This document shows, piece after piece, positions 41,919 to 52,575 of a DNA stretch of 64,000 nucleotides; the stretch's first letter is position 1; every line of letters starts with the position of its first letter. The notes beneath the pieces were generated by a model. The model saw only the letters and a program-made list of their open reading frames with translations, was not told the DNA's origin and made no database searches. This DNA comes from Aphelidium insulamus. Lineage: Eukaryota > Aphelidiomycota > Aphelidea > Aphelidiaceae. A program made the translations under genes and the position numbers. The stretch spans positions 62,001 to 126,000 of the forward strand of contig JAZDSV010000004.1 in the NCBI GenBank assembly GCA_036784855.1. Direction: 5' to 3'.

Positions 41919-43759
41919 ATGAAGAGCATTGCCGCGAGTTTGCTGGCTGCGGCCTGTGCCGCCACCATCACGGCAAGTGCGCGGCTGGTTACGCGTCAGT
42001 CACTGTGTACTTACCCTATTTTGTGATTGCAGGAAGCGTCGGTGCAAGCGCCGTTCATTGAGCAGTTTGGCGAGGGCTGGGACGCGCGCTGGAACCCGTC
42101 GAATGCCGTCAAGGAGATGCCGGCCGGTGCCAAGCCCGAGGATTTCTCCGAGGACCTGTACCGCTACCGTGGCGAGTGGGCCGTGGAGAAGGCGTGGAAG
42201 AACGCCGTCGATGACAATGAGGCGCTGGTGGTGAAGACTGCCGCGGCGCATCACGCCATCTCGGCCGGGTTCAAGAAACCGCTGGACCCCAGTGGCAAGG
42301 ACCTGGTCATTCAGTATGACTTGAAGTTCCAGGAGGAGCTGCAGTGCGGTGGCGCCTACATCAAGCTGCTGTCCGAGTCCAAGTCGGGCATCAAGTACCA
42401 AGAGTTTGACGACAAGACTCCCTACACCATCATGTTTGGACCGGACAAGTGCGGAAGCACCAACAAGGCATGTTACAGTACTATATTTCAACTTCATTAT
42501 GCTTACTTCTTCCGTAGGTGCACTTTATCTTCCGTCACCAGAACCCGCTTACCAAGGAGATCACCGAGAAGCATCTGACCAGCCCGCCGCCCGTCAAGTC
42601 CGACCTGAAGACCAACTTGTACACCGTCGTGGTTCACCCGGACAACTCGATGGAGATGTACATCAACAAGGAGAAGGTCAAGTCGGCCAACCTGCTCACG
42701 GACTTTGAGCCGCCCGTCAACCCGCCCAAGGAGATCAGCGACCCCAACGACACCAAGCCCGCCGACTGGGTGGACGAGGCGCGCATTCCCGACCCGGACG
42801 CCACCAAACCCGACGACTGGGACGAGGACGCCCCGCGCACCATTGAGGACGTGGACGCCGAGAAGCCGGCCGACTGGCTGGACTCTGAGCCGGCGTTCGT
42901 GCCGGACCCGGACGCCGTCAAACCGGAGGACTGGGACGACGAGGAGGACGGCACGTGGACCGCGCCCCGTGTGCCCAACCCCAAGTGCGACGAGGTGAGC
43001 GGCTGCGGCGAGTGGACCCGGCCCATGAAGGCCAACCCCGCGTACAAGGGCAAGTGGTACCCGCCCATGATTGAGAACCCGGCGTACAAGGGCGAGTGGG
43101 CCGCGCGCCTCATCCCCAACCCCGACTACTACGAGGACAAGACACCGTCCAAGTTCACCAAACTGTCCGGCGTGGGTATCGAGATCTGGACCATGCAGGC
43201 CAACATCATGTTTGACGACTTTTACATTGGCCACTCGCTGGAGGAGGCGTTCAAGCTGGCCGACGAGACGTGGAAGCCGCGCCGTGACCTCGAGGACGCC
43301 GCCGACAAAGAAGAGACCAAGAAGGCCGAGGAGGAAGCGGCAGCGGCTGAAGCGTCGGGCAAACCCGCCAGCGGTGCCGACGACTACTTTGGCGACCTGA
43401 ATGACTACTCGGCCCTGTTCAGCAGTCTGATCGTGGACCCCGTGGGCACTGCGCAGTCACAGCCGAAACTTCTGGCCACCCTGGTCGCCATGGTCCTGGC
43501 CCCAATTGTGCTGTTTGTGATGCTGTCGGCCGGTGGTGCCTCTGCCGTCAAGGTACTTATGTATTGTTATGCAAGTATTGCATTATTTTAATACCACATT
43601 GTGTAGAAGGAGGTCAAGGCACACAAGAAGAGCGGCAAGGCGGACAAGGCCAAGGTCGCCGACGCCGCCCAGGATGACACTGACTCGGCCACGGAGGCTG
43701 AAGACAGCACCGCCAAGGAAGGCGCTGGTGCCCGCAAGCGTCGCACCAACAAGGAGTAA
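41919..43759 (+). CDS. CNX: Calnexin, ER lectin chaperone
   Basis: Four exons (41919-41972, 42033-42467, 42518-43552, 43607-43759) give 558 residues. The signal peptide ([18 protein letters not shown]) is on exon 1. The lectin domain has [23 protein letters not shown] and [19 protein letters not shown]. The P-domain shows repeated [19 protein letters not shown] motifs (type 1) and [21 protein letters not shown] motifs (type 2). After the second half of the lectin domain comes a membrane segment ([16 protein letters not shown]) and a charged cytosolic tail ending RKRRTNKE. The membrane segment separates it from calreticulin. Introns 1 and 2 both have GC donors (GCAAGT, GCATGT). It assists folding of N-glycoproteins. 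Confidence 0.96.
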
Positions 43760-43863
43760 TCCACCAGTGTTGTACCGTGTATTCGCACAACAACAGCAAA
43801 ACATAACATCAAATCAAGCGAATACACGGACGTTCACTACTGCTCATGATGATATGTCTAGAA

Positions 43864-45136
43864 CTATCTACTTTGACCGTGTGGAAGCAGCTTGTCGGTA
43901 GCACTGGCCGGGCTGACGGGTGACAGAGGAGAAGTAGTTCCACCAGCACCATCCGTGGGCGCAGCAGCTTCCTTTGACGGCACAGGCGGTGGCGGCAATG
44001 ACCGCTCCCTGAGTCGCCGTGCCTGCTGATCCCGTCGCCACCGCCTCTCTGTACGCTCGGCCTCCCTGTCTTGCGCACGTGCCTTTGCCCAGCGCATATA
44101 CTCCAAAGTAGACATGCTGCGAACCGCTAAAAATATTGTTAAGGAAATAGGATTATGATATATAAAAACTAGCCTAACACAATGTGAAAGCGGACCAAAT
44201 CAAGCAGAAACAGTGCCAGGACAGTTTGAACAATGGATGCGATGATTGTAACAATGACCAACGCCAACACCACGTCGTCCCTGTCTGATCCCACTGCCGC
44301 CAGCACTACGATGATGAAAAATTATATACATATACTGACAGAATACATACCGGCCTGCTTGAATAGTGGCGCGAGATCCACCGCGGCGTACGCAGTTACC
44401 GCCATCCACCCAATGACGGCGGCTAGCGCATACATGACGCCACCACATCCAATGGCCATGGTGAACACACGGTAATTCTGCCGACCGATGCATGTATTGA
44501 GGAAGAAGCAGTGGTGATCCAGCCGCTGCACACACTTGCCACAGTATCGACAGTGCAGCGTGTCGTGATGCCTGGCTAATCAGTGTGAATGGCGATATGA
44601 AATGTGTGTACTTGCACGCTGGACAGGCAGACCGAGCAGTGTTTTTGAGGGTGCGCCTGTTCCATGTCTGGATTGGCACCTGGCTGTCCAGTGCTGCCGC
44701 CAGTGTTGGTGTCTGGTGCAACCATGCTGTGCCTGCACGGCCGGCACCCTGCACCGAGACACGGATGCCGGTGTCTCGGTTCAGCACTGCCCCGCGACGC
44801 CAATATCATGGGATCACGTGGGTCCGACAGTGCAATCCACACCGCCGCCATCAGTCCACACCCGCTCAGCACGCCCATCAGCACCGATATGATGGTGACA
44901 CCAATGCCGGAAGATGTGGTATCGGAGGATGGGAGCCACACCGTAGCGAGCACTTGGCGGTGGAACCCATAGTACAGGAACAGTGTGCCAATGAATGATA
45001 CCTGCAGGCCGATGCACTGGCCGGGCCATGGACACTGCATACCATTCCGTCTGCCGGCCAGCGGGACATTAATACGGGATTCCTGGTCAGCTGGAGTTGC
45101 GACAGTCGATTGTCCACCCGGAGTCTCCTTTTCCAT
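43864..45136 (-). CDS. DHHC palmitoyltransferase
   Basis: Four exons (45136-44616, 44571-44351, 44305-44174, 44126-43864) give 378 residues. Two N-terminal membrane segments are visible. Across the first splice the Cys-rich domain has the exact DHHC spacing, C-x2-C-x9-HC-x2-C-x2-C-x4-DHHC, with [20 protein letters not shown] (catalytic Cys in DHHC). Two more membrane segments follow, and then a variant of the TTxE motif (STLEYM) in a charged, Pro-rich tail. DHHC enzymes S-acylate proteins at membranes. Introns 1 (44572-44615) and 3 (44127-44173) need GC donors (GCAAGT, GCTAGT); the conserved x9 spacing and the LEYM motif only come out right that way. It converges on calnexin, 104 bp apart. 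Confidence 0.92.
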
Positions 45137-45527
45137 CAAGTGGGGGCGGTGTTTGTGGCTCGTTGTATTACATAAATATGTATGTAGGGCGCGGCCGCAC
45201 TTTGCTCAATACAAATTTTCATATCGTAATATAATTGTATTAAATGTAGTCTCGCAAGCATGGACAGAGTAAAAAATACTGTCTACAAGTATTTACATAT
45301 TTAAGCTGTAATATAAGGCGCACGGTTTTAACGAACGCTAATCGCGCGTGCCAAACACCCGAACAATCGATTAGCGCCGACGCTCCAATCGAAAGCGAGC
45401 ACGCGTGCGGGATATCGCGCTCGTGTCGATTGCAACGTGACAATCGCAATTTCTCCCCGCATACACATATTTCTACGTGCTCGCTTCTCATTTGGCGCAT
45501 ATATTATAGCGCACGCATTCAACAAAG
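45137..45527. promoter_or_regulatory. Promoter region of secreted ankyrin gene 45528
   Basis: About 390 bp between divergent genes. A CCAATC at 45385-45390 reads toward the plus-strand gene, and an AT-rich TATA-like stretch (ATATATTATAG) lies about 25-30 bp before the ATG. Several ATCGATTAG/ATCGAAAG words surround the CCAAT box. No gene seen. Confidence 0.45.
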
Positions 45528-47081
45528 ATGTACGCGCTTACGGGTTACTCACTGTGCACTACGGTCTTGGCTGTAGTGGCATTGCTGCAAGAGGGGCCCC
45601 GTGTTGTTCAAGCTACTGGAGGAGACAATGTGGTTGCCGCCAGTGATATCGCGCCTGATACCGATATTCTCAAGAATTTGGATGGGGCACATAGCGTCAC
45701 TCCTCCGCGCCCTATCGCCGTACCATCCAAATTCATGGCTGCAGTCACGCCGATAATGGCCCGTACCCGCCGCCGTCAGGGAACTCCTGCCACCGATCGA
45801 TCGGTAACCACTGGCGGCCAGTCTCTGGCCACTATCAGGGAATTTGATAGCCTTTACGGCGACGAGGACCATGAGGTAGAAGCTGAAGGTGAATATCCAG
45901 AGGACAATGTCGAGGAGCCTTCACAAGGCACTGAGAGAGTCAGTTACAATCCGATGAGACGACACGAGTCGCACGCTCTGTCCGAGCCGCTCATGTCTAG
46001 AGCGACGAATTTTGGTGTGGCGCTAGTCCATGCAAGTTCTGCCGGTAATGTGGATATCGCGCACCAGATTATTGTTGCCTGGATGATTGCACTGCTGGAC
46101 GACCCTTCCATTGACCCGCCCGCGGCATCAATGAGCCATGTCAGAAACGCCATGGAAAGTAAAGAGGCCGCCAGCGAGGCTGCACACATGTCCAGTCTAC
46201 GGTTGCGTCAAAGATGGCGAACACAACGGATGGAACTGATGGTATATGCGCTTCGGCACCAACATCCTCAAAGCAATCCGATGCAGCCACTGTTTCTGAA
46301 ACGCGACCCCGACACGGGATTCACGGCGCTGATGGCCGCGTCTGTGGCTGGGCACAGTGCTGTCACAAATCTATTGCTGGCTGCTGGAGCTCGTGTGCGC
46401 GATGCCACCGCCCGTGTGGAAAACGTAGGTGGGCTGAACGCGTTACATTTGGCCAGTGTTGCGGGACACGCGCAATGTGTGACATTGCTGCTGAAATCTG
46501 ATCCCTCTGCGGTACTGTTGGCCGCCTCTCAAGTCAACGCTGGTCATCTCTCTCTCACTGCACTCTCCATGGCTGCGCGGGCAGGGCACCTCGACGCGGT
46601 GCAAATTCTGTTAATCTACATTAACGCTGACACGGAGTCGATTCATGCAAACAATTTGGCGGTTGAAGCCATTGCGCATGCACTGCATGCTACATTATTG
46701 GACGACAAGTTAATGCCAGCAATGAAACTGAAAGTGGCTCGACTGCTGCTGCAGAAGTCGGTGGATGTAGTCGGAGTGCGAGATCTGCAAGAGGACCGTA
46801 CACCACTAATGCTGGCTCTTCTTACGTGTGATCATAAGCTGGTCGAGGTTGTGTTGGATGCAACGAGTCGGCATCGGCGGGCACTGGAGCTGCTGGACGC
46901 GGAAGTTGATATGGACGGCAGTAATACGTTATCATACGCTCGAAAATACTGTCCCAGCATGGTCAACACTGTGAGAGCTGCCGTTGTAAAGGCCAGAGAT
47001 AGGAAGCATTTTAAAATGCCCGCCGCTGGAGACGGAACTGGTGACACAGCAGTTGCCAGCGCAGAAACTGATGCCAGCTAG
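45528..47081 (+). CDS. Secreted ankyrin-repeat protein
   Basis: A single-exon 517-residue protein with signal peptide (about 1-28, VLAVVALLQEGPRVVQA). An acidic, Ser/Pro-rich stretch follows (to about 145), and ankyrin repeats occupy about 260-460: DTGFTALMAASVAGHSAVTNLL, then GLNALHLASVAGHAQCVTLLL and LTALSMAARAGHLDAVQILL; a last one holds RTPLMLALLTCDHKLVEVVL. Repeats here keep the canonical TALH/AA..GH signature more strictly than in the array at 52.6-64 kb, so it is a separate lineage. Ankyrin repeats bind proteins, and a host or vacuolar partner is likely. An AATAAA lies about 20 bp past the stop. Confidence 0.85.
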   Translation: MYALTGYSLCTTVLAVVALLQEGPRVVQATGGDNVVAASDIAPDTDILKNLDGAHSVTPPRPIAVPSKFMAAVTPIMARTRRRQGTPATDRSVTTGGQSLATIREFDSLYGDEDHEVEAEGEYPEDNVEEPSQGTERVSYNPMRRHESHALSEPLMSRATNFGVALVHASSAGNVDIAHQIIVAWMIALLDDPSIDPPAASMSHVRNAMESKEAASEAAHMSSLRLRQRWRTQRMELMVYALRHQHPQSNPMQPLFLKRDPDTGFTALMAASVAGHSAVTNLLLAAGARVRDATARVENVGGLNALHLASVAGHAQCVTLLLKSDPSAVLLAASQVNAGHLSLTALSMAARAGHLDAVQILLIYINADTESIHANNLAVEAIAHALHATLLDDKLMPAMKLKVARLLLQKSVDVVGVRDLQEDRTPLMLALLTCDHKLVEVVLDATSRHRRALELLDAEVDMDGSNTLSYARKYCPSMVNTVRAAVVKARDRKHFKMPAAGDGTGDTAVASAETDAS

Positions 47082-47622
47082 AAAAAAATTGGTCAAACAA
47101 TAAAAGAGAGCTACTCTCCATTTAAATCGTGTCAGAATAAAATGGTTCATTAACTACATCTTATAATATTCTGCATACATTACCGTAAAGATTGCTGCTC
47201 ACGCCACGTGTGATATATCGTTGTGTCTCAGTTAGTCGCACTAGCGGTGTATGCCATCATGTAGGAATGTGTACGTTCTTGTGGCTCGAAAATCTTGCCA
47301 GTTGCTCGCTTTAGTACACAATTTCATAAACTGGGGACTACTAATCTCGCTTGCAGATGCGATGTCTCTACTTCATCATTTTTGCAGGATTTTTCCGATG
47401 CAGGTGGTGGCGGCTGTGGGCATTATCGCTTGGGTAGAACGAGCAGCTAAACTTGGCAAGGACTTGCAGAGGCCGGCTCGTCACGAACTTCTCATATATT
47501 ATTATAATTATATCACTAATGCGGGCCGTCACAACGCAGCTATCGGAGTTCAAGCCGGCAAAATTATGTGCACCTCGATTGGTCCGTTAGCTGAAGTGAT
47601 TTCGGCTTTGTCTACCCAAAAA
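47082..47622. other. Upstream region of the Crinkler-type gene
   Basis: About 540 bp. An ATG at 47251 opens in frame with the gene below and would add 124 residues, but that part shows no domain and no convincing signal peptide. Known Crinkler proteins start at the header domain. An inverted CCAAT box (GATTGG) lies at about 47577, some 45 bp before the preferred ATG, arguing for promoter rather than coding sequence. Confidence 0.4.
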
Positions 47623-49185
47623 ATGAATGCGATTTATGTGTGGGTGAAATATGGTGACTCGCGCGCTGTCAAAATCAACGCCACTGCCTGTCGCAATGTG
47701 GATGGGCTTATAGACCTCGTGAAGCAGCGTTTATCACCAGATTTGGATTCAGTTGCTCTTTCCCGAATCACTCTCTGCTCGGCATCTGCTCCCCACGGTG
47801 CCGACGTTCTCACTGCGCTTACACCTTGGTCCCCGGTCCCGCCTTCATCGTTCAACGCCGACGGCTCGCCCATTCCCCTGATCGTTCACGTCGTCCCGTC
47901 ACCGGCTGCGCTAATCGCCACAAATTTGGTCCAGTATCTGTCAAACATCCCTCCGACACCATCGTATGGGAATTTCCCCGGCCCTTCAACGCCTCATGTG
48001 GCTGACCAACGTCTTCCAACACTTTTGCCGTGGGACAATTTTCATGATCAAGTTCTAAACTGGATGGTGACGGTTGCTTCTCAGAGTGATCAGCGTTTTC
48101 CGCCCCGTACGTGGATTCCACGCACGCTTATTGCTGAAGAAGTAGCTGAACGTCAGCCATTTATTTGGGATAATGTGCTGGATTCAGTGGTTGCTGTCTT
48201 CAATGGATTTTACTTCACGCACACTGGCGGTTGCCCAGTTTCGGTGAAAGCTCGACCCGATTTCGTTCTTTGGCGTGCTGTAGTTGGCGAGAAGTCTGGG
48301 GAACTTATTGGATTTGTGGAAGTCAAGGGTAAATGGTCCGTTCCCTCTGAACCAAACATCCGAGCTCAGTATGAGTCCAACCGATTTGTCATCGGCGCTG
48401 TTAACCAGTTGTTTTCCTATCTCGTTTTAAATCATCGCAAGGCGGGAATTCTAACCACCTACGATATGACTTGGTTTTTTGAACGCCGGGAGGACAATGG
48501 AGTTGAACATCTGTACGTCTCGGATGGAATACCTTTTGACGGCCGGGATCAAACTCTTTTCCAATGTCTCGCATATTTCATCGGAAATGTTGCCAGTAAT
48601 GCCGACTTCAAACCTCTGCCTTCGCCAAGAAGTTCATTTCCGATTCAATTGCGCAAATCGTCGACATCACAGGAAATGGTACGAAGCCCGCCGAGCCAGT
48701 TGTTTTCGGTTAACGACTTAAACTTTGGACCTAAGATAGGACAGGGGCGAACTGGCGATGTATTTTTGGCGGATTCCAACTCTACTGCTTTGAAAACATT
48801 GGACATTTCAAAACGACCACATCTGTTACAGGAAATTCAGAACGAGATCGCAATTTACGCACGATTGACAGAGTTGCAAGGACGAGTAATCCCATCATTT
48901 CGTTACTGTGGTCTTGTTGAAGGAATTCTGTTTGTGGTTGGCTTGGACTATGCGGGAAGTGTCCCATCACGTCTCAGCCAAGATCAAAAAGAGGCGCTTG
49001 TTAGCGGCTTGAGCGAAATCCATTCCCATGGTGTTTTACACGGCGACATTCGATTGGAGAACATTGTGGGCGATTCCGCGGGAAACCCATTCATCATTGA
49101 CTTTGCATTGTCATCACTGGAATCAGATCCCGAAAAACTGAATGAAGAACTTGACAGTTTCCGCACGTTGGTATCCTCATTGTAA
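47623..49185 (+). CDS. Crinkler-type (CRN) protein with nuclease and kinase domains
   Basis: From ATG 47623 the protein has 520 residues; an ATG at 47251 would extend it in frame. The N-terminus MNAIYVWVKYGDSRAVKIN opens a ubiquitin-like Crinkler header, which closes with IPLIVHVVPSP, like the HVLVVVP block of oomycete CRNs. A PD-(D/E)xK nuclease-type core follows (ARPDFVLW, then LIGFVEVKGKW; Asp and the ExK pair visible). The C-terminus is a small protein kinase: IGQGRTGDVFLA (glycine loop), ALKTLD (Lys), EIQNEIAIYARL (Glu), VLHGDIRLENIV (catalytic loop) and FIIDFALSS in place of DFG. CRN effectors act in host nuclei. All motifs are present, so it looks intact. Base composition is visibly more AT-rich than the neighbouring housekeeping genes. 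Confidence 0.82.
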   Translation: MNAIYVWVKYGDSRAVKINATACRNVDGLIDLVKQRLSPDLDSVALSRITLCSASAPHGADVLTALTPWSPVPPSSFNADGSPIPLIVHVVPSPAALIATNLVQYLSNIPPTPSYGNFPGPSTPHVADQRLPTLLPWDNFHDQVLNWMVTVASQSDQRFPPRTWIPRTLIAEEVAERQPFIWDNVLDSVVAVFNGFYFTHTGGCPVSVKARPDFVLWRAVVGEKSGELIGFVEVKGKWSVPSEPNIRAQYESNRFVIGAVNQLFSYLVLNHRKAGILTTYDMTWFFERREDNGVEHLYVSDGIPFDGRDQTLFQCLAYFIGNVASNADFKPLPSPRSSFPIQLRKSSTSQEMVRSPPSQLFSVNDLNFGPKIGQGRTGDVFLADSNSTALKTLDISKRPHLLQEIQNEIAIYARLTELQGRVIPSFRYCGLVEGILFVVGLDYAGSVPSRLSQDQKEALVSGLSEIHSHGVLHGDIRLENIVGDSAGNPFIIDFALSSLESDPEKLNEELDSFRTLVSSL

Positions 49186-49513
49186 AACAATAAAGCTATT
49201 CTTCTTTCTTAGTTAGTATGGTCGTTCTTTGTTAGTATGGATCTAATCTATTCTTATTTCGTCAAATAGAGCCTTTTTTTGCAATGAATGTTTCCATTAC
49301 TTGGTGGCGCCCAAGTGTTGCGCGGATGTTCTCGTGATGTCCGTAAACAACGTGAGAACTGAGATATAGACGACCTTCCATAGATACTAAGGAAGTCAGA
49401 ACAACTCCGAGGCACAAGAGCCAATCATTGCACAGCAGCTCTCTGCCGAATTTTCACCCCAGGAACCGCGTTGTCGGTCTGCATTTCTTGAAGCGAATAA
49501 ATACTAGCATACA
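49186..49513. promoter_or_regulatory. Promoter region of secreted gene 49514
   Basis: Starts with the poly(A) signal of the Crinkler gene (AATAAA about 5 bp past its stop). A TTAGTATGGTCGTTC-type direct repeat lies near 49211-49240. A CCAATC in coding orientation is at 49421-49426, and a TATA-like AATAAATAC is about 20 bp before the ATG. Confidence 0.5.
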
Positions 49514-50125
49514 ATGCGCAATGCTTTACTCTTCTTCTGCGTGTTCTGCACATTTATCGATCGATGCCACGGAGGTCTCACGGACTTTGACTCGGAGTGT
49601 CGGAATTCTGCGAGGCGATCACTCAACCTCCCGATTATAGCCATGAGCACGGTCCCGATTCTCGGACGTTCAATTACTCCGCCTATAATGGAAGTTGTCA
49701 GAGCAAAGTTTAATGGAAACTATCAGTTGCTGCTCAGCTGGTACGACCACTCTGGCCATGACTCTGCCAATTGTCCGTTTGCAAACAGTGCCGAGAATCC
49801 AACAATCAAGCGTGACCTTATCAAGCGATTCCACGGCGTGGAGGTGATGGCGGAGGCTTGGAGACGTGCCAGAGAGAAGATGCCATGGATTGTGTTTGCT
49901 GAGGCTTTCGAGGTTGACCATGATGGCTGCTCCACGTACTTGATGCGGGCCGGCATACCATCCACCATATATGACCAGCAGTACGCCGAACAGTTGCATT
50001 CGTGGACGCAAGTGTTCACCGATGAATCTTGGGAACATCACGCTCATTCCACTGTGGGATTCCACCCCGGGCACAATGCCCGCTTTCAACATCATCAGTT
50101 TGCCTACTTGGAGATATCGTGCTGA
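49514..50125 (+). CDS. Secreted orphan protein
   Basis: A single-exon 203-residue protein with signal peptide MRNALLFFCVFCTFIDRCHG. The mature part begins with a Cys and Ser/Arg-rich piece, then a globular-looking domain with SWYDHSGHDSANCPF, EVMAEAWRRAREKMPWIVFAEAFEVDHDG and a His-rich end (WEHHAHSTVGFHPGHNARFQHH). The clustered His, Asp and Cys suggest metal binding, which is only inference. No known family recognised. It sits next to the Crinkler-type gene on the same strand. Confidence 0.7.
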   Translation: MRNALLFFCVFCTFIDRCHGGLTDFDSECRNSARRSLNLPIIAMSTVPILGRSITPPIMEVVRAKFNGNYQLLLSWYDHSGHDSANCPFANSAENPTIKRDLIKRFHGVEVMAEAWRRAREKMPWIVFAEAFEVDHDGCSTYLMRAGIPSTIYDQQYAEQLHSWTQVFTDESWEHHAHSTVGFHPGHNARFQHHQFAYLEISC

Positions 50126-50380
50126 CACACTGACCCAATACTGCTTTAATGCTGGTGATTATGACGGATTAATAAATTGCGTAGCAATGCAATATATTTA
50201 CAGAACTGATGAGATACGAAATAAACATCTTGTCATGCTACTAACTCACCTATATTTAACAGCCTTCAGGTGCTTCTTATATTCAACAGTTACGTACAGA
50301 CATCCATATAAATGTAAATAAATATACGGACATGTACTTTATAATAATACACCGTCATCTAGACAGGCGGGCGGGCATGC

Positions 50381-52544
50381 ATGGAAAAGCTAAATCTTGG
50401 CCGCTCAATCCCATGTTACACCGGCGCAATGCTTCCAAGCACGCGCAGCCGCAACTTGCTGCAACACGCCTTCTCCTTCCCGTGGCCGTCACCCCGCAGC
50501 TCCAACGCCGCCTATGCTGCTGTGCCACATGCAATCCCCCTCTCCAGCCACCGCCTCCTCTCATTGACGGCGCTGCGACACGCTCCTCCACCCGCTAGAG
50601 GGGAGAGTAGCAGTAGCAGTAGTAGTAGTAGTAGTGGTGGGAGTGGGAGTGGTGGCGGTGGTAGTAGTCGACCACACGGCGGCGTGCTCCGCTTCAAGAT
50701 TGCCCAGTCGCCGCAGTTCAGCGGGGTGCGGTCCACGCGTGGCACCCGCGAGTTCAATGAAGATCGGTTCCAGCGATGCGTGGTGCGGCTGGGCGGTGGC
50801 GTGGACGCCGTGTACTGCGCGGTCTTTGATGGGTGTGTTGGTTAGCTTCTACTGCTGGCTCATCTAACGCTTCTATGTATGTGCAGGCACGGCGGCTCCC
50901 ATGCAGCTGATTATTGTGCCGCGCATCTGCACCGCGAGCTGGAGCGGCAGTTTGCAGCTGATGGTGGTGGTGGTGGCATATCTGCTTCTTACAGCCACGG
51001 CAACAGCGATGACAGCACTCCCGTAGAGTCCCGCGAGCACCGCACGGCACACTCACTGCACCGGCAGCAGGCACGCATAGAGACGGCGCTTAGGCAGTCG
51101 TTCAGCCGCATCGACACGGCTTTCATTGAGTCACATCCGTCCAGCGGCTACGAGGGCACCACCGCGTCCGTGGCTGTGCTGTCCGCCATATCACCGCACC
51201 AACTGCCCACACCCGCAGCGGCCGCAGCATCCACGCCCACGATAAAGCACACGCAGCACGACGTCCCGTTCGGTCTGCTAACTGTGGCGCATCTCGGTGA
51301 CACCCGGGTGCTGCTGTGTGACACGCTGACGGGCCGCGCCCAGCAGCTCAGTGTCGATCACACGCCGCTCACCCGCGAGGAGCGGCTGCGGGTCGAACGT
51401 GCCGGCGGGTTCGTCACCACGGATTCATTCGGCCAGCTGGCGGTGATGGGCATGCTGGCCATGTCGCGCAGTATCGGCGTGGCCAAGTTGAAACAGCAGC
51501 AGCAGCAGCAGCAATTACATCGGCAGCACAGGCGACCCCGGCACAACAGTGTCGATATGGCGGCCGTGATTACCAGTGAGCCGCAGACACTGTCGCGCGT
51601 TGTCGACACCAAGGATGCGTTTCTGGTGCTGACCAGCGACGGTGTCACCAGTGTCATGTCCAACCAGGAGATTGTCGATGTGGTATGTACGTTGACGTTA
51701 TATACAATAATTACAATTAACACTATTTGACTAGATAAAGCAATGTTCCGACCCGTCAGAGGCGGCGGCGCTGGTGGTGGACATGGCTGAGCGGTATGGC
51801 AGCGCCGACAACTGCACGGTCATTGTAATCAGGTTGCCCGGCTGGCCGATGCGTCGCCCGCCGCACGTCACACGGGACTACACGCAGAACCTGAGGCGGT
51901 ATAAGCTGCGGCACTCGCTGCTTGGTTCTCGGCTGTCTGTCAGTGAATTCGTATCGCACGGCGAGGAGTCGGACGACACCGGGGTGGTTACCGCCACTGA
52001 ATCCTTCAAGCGGCAGCCGGCCCTGCAGCAAGACACAAGTATTAACAGCGCCGAGTCGGAGAGTGCACCGCGGTACACACTCACTAGGCGGCCACGGCAC
52101 CGGCTGGTCATTGATATATTTGATGCCGTGGGTCGTGATATTGGCGGGTCGGTCAACAGTTCAGCAATGGCTTTCGATGATGAGACCTCGTTGAATGCTG
52201 ACGTAAACCAGCCTATCTTCGGTGATGCTGTGCAGCATGGCCGCATCACTGAACAAGAGCTGCGAGAGGCACTGCACGACATGAATGTTTCCATCAGACC
52301 CAAATCAGTTGAGTCAACAACCGACCCCAAGTCACAGCGCGGCACATTATCACCCGCTGAAGCTGCATCTGCCTTGTTCAAATCAGCCGCAAAGAGTGAT
52401 GGGGGTGTGCAGTCGTTACAGTCGTTAACCGCTGCCGCCCTCTTAAAGGCGCTTCATGCTCAAAATCTGGTGCCGTATTATCGGCGTCTGGCCTCGGATG
52501 AGGTTATTGCAGCTAATGGAGACGACACTGACAGTGCTGGCTAG
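50381..52544 (+). CDS. PP2C-family protein phosphatase
   Basis: Three exons (50381-50832, 50887-51682, 51735-52544) give 685 residues. The N-terminal 110 residues hold an Arg/Ser leader that could be a mitochondrial presequence, and a Ser/Gly run. The PP2C core follows: RGTREFNEDRFQ (metal site Glu/Asp), VFDGHGGSHAADY across intron 1, GTTASVAVL, VAHLGDTRVLL, TSDGVTSVMSNQEIVDV (metal site Asp) and GSADNCTVIVI. A Gln run interrupts the region before the last metal-binding strand. The C-terminal 200 residues are low complexity. PP2C enzymes are Mg/Mn-dependent Ser/Thr phosphatases. Its stop lies 31 bp from the stop of the convergent ankyrin gene. Confidence 0.9.
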
Positions 52545-52575
52545 CCATAAAAATTCTGTAATTTTATTGCACCGT

